Shown: positions 14,521 through 14,859 of the stretch, one piece after another
Numbering within the stretch: position 1 is the first letter of the stretch
Layout of the letters: every line of letters starts with the position of its first letter
NCBI GenBank assembly: GCA_046727435.1
Contig: JBKPCR010000304.1
Location: forward strand, 1-14,859
Reading direction: 5' to 3'
DNA: 14,859 nucleotides
DNA from: CAVPRW01 sp046727435 [NCBI: bacterium]
Lineage (GTDB): Bacteria; Tectomicrobia; Entotheonellia; J063
Position numbers and translations under genes: made by a program
The notes under the pieces: generated by a model
What the model saw: only the letters and a program-made list of their open reading frames with translations
What the model was told of the DNA's origin: nothing
Databases searched by the model: none

Positions 14521-14535
14521 CTATCGCTGGTGCAT
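14521..14535 (-). other. Minimal four-codon frame after a strong ribosome-binding site
   Basis: GAGGAGGAG is followed by ATG at 14535 and the codons MHQR, then TAG at 14521-14523, about 80 bases before the secreted-protein start. It may be a leader that tunes translation of the next gene, or simply a chance match. No attenuator hairpin was identified. Confidence 0.2.
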
Positions 14536-14650
14536 GAAGGCTCCTCCTCGACTTCGTGAATCGTGGGTCAGGGGTTATGGGCGAGGTCTGCCAGTGATGC
14601 ACCGGTGAGGGCCGGCATCGGCGCGAGTGTAATAGGATAGGATGCGGGTG

Positions 14651-14859
14651 TCAATCGCCGTGCAGTGCCCAGGGCTCCGCGAGTTGGCGTAACTCCCCAC
14701 TGAGGTAAAGGAGGTCTTGACTCTGTTGGTTAACTCCAAAACGTGTGGAGAACCGGGCTGATAAACAACGTTCGAGAGCCAGAGAGACCAATTCCATGTC
14801 TTTGGTGACACATACTCCCATGGCTTTGGAGACTGGCCACCGCGATTTACCCAACAGAG
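14651..14859 (-). pseudogene. Possible remnant of an IS3-type transposase (right edge, partial)
   Basis: An open frame runs in from the right edge and stops at 14651. It contains MELVSLALERCLSARF and later LLYLSGELRQLAEPW. This order resembles the IS3 OrfB stretch in which a LVxxALExAL helix precedes the HSDRG catalytic motif and QYxSxExRQL. The HSDRG motif itself is not intact, and the frame ends soon after, so it would be inactive. The similarity is by eye and short; an unrelated fragment is possible. Confidence 0.25.

Overview
The window is GC-rich bacterial chromosome with an insertion sequence at the left edge and mostly accessory, poorly characterised genes. No rRNA, tRNA, CRISPR array or replication gene was seen. 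A sigma-54-type protein and its enhancer-binding module point away from Actinobacteria, which lack RpoN. The secreted protein at the right end nevertheless resembles a family common in Actinobacteria. A GC-rich, little-cultivated Gram-negative lineage (for example Methylomirabilota, Rokubacteria or Tectomicrobia) would fit, but this is a guess from gene style only.

Layout, left to right. (1) 1-1040: the 5' part of an IS630-family element on the minus strand. Its transposase is split at a run of seven A and runs off the window. (2) 1667-3475: a plus-strand membrane-anchored protein with a beta-solenoid-like repeat region made of an exact 144-bp period. (3) 4011-9422: a run of minus-strand genes. 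In reading order these are a small unknown gene, a 152-residue unknown, a beta/gamma-crystallin, a signal-peptide/Ig-like/multi-membrane protein, and a translationally coupled holin-endolysin pair with no other phage gene in view. (4) 9738-13245: a plus-strand pair in which an ECF-type sigma-70 factor overlaps by 17 bp a 989-residue regulator. (5) 13433-14442: a minus-strand hemerythrin-like gene with a probable frameshift near its start, then a secreted protein. A possible IS3-type transposase remnant lies at the right edge.

The most striking object is the 989-residue protein. It carries a divergent sigma-54 region I, the C-terminal part of the sigma-54 core-binding domain, the sigma-54 helix-turn-helix and a near-perfect RpoN box. 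These are followed in the same chain by a GAF sensor, an AAA+ enhancer-binding ATPase with an intact GAFTGA loop, and a Fis-type DNA-binding helix-turn-helix. Sigma-54 and its activator are normally separate proteins, and the activator works from a distant enhancer. Here they are one polypeptide, co-translated with an ECF sigma factor.

Two further departures make it stranger. About 130 residues of the sigma-54 core-binding region are missing, and the Walker A lysine of the ATPase is glutamine. The protein may therefore be a self-contained or non-ATP-driven regulator rather than a classical sigma-54 system. That functional reading is inference; the domain order and substitutions are read directly from the sequence.
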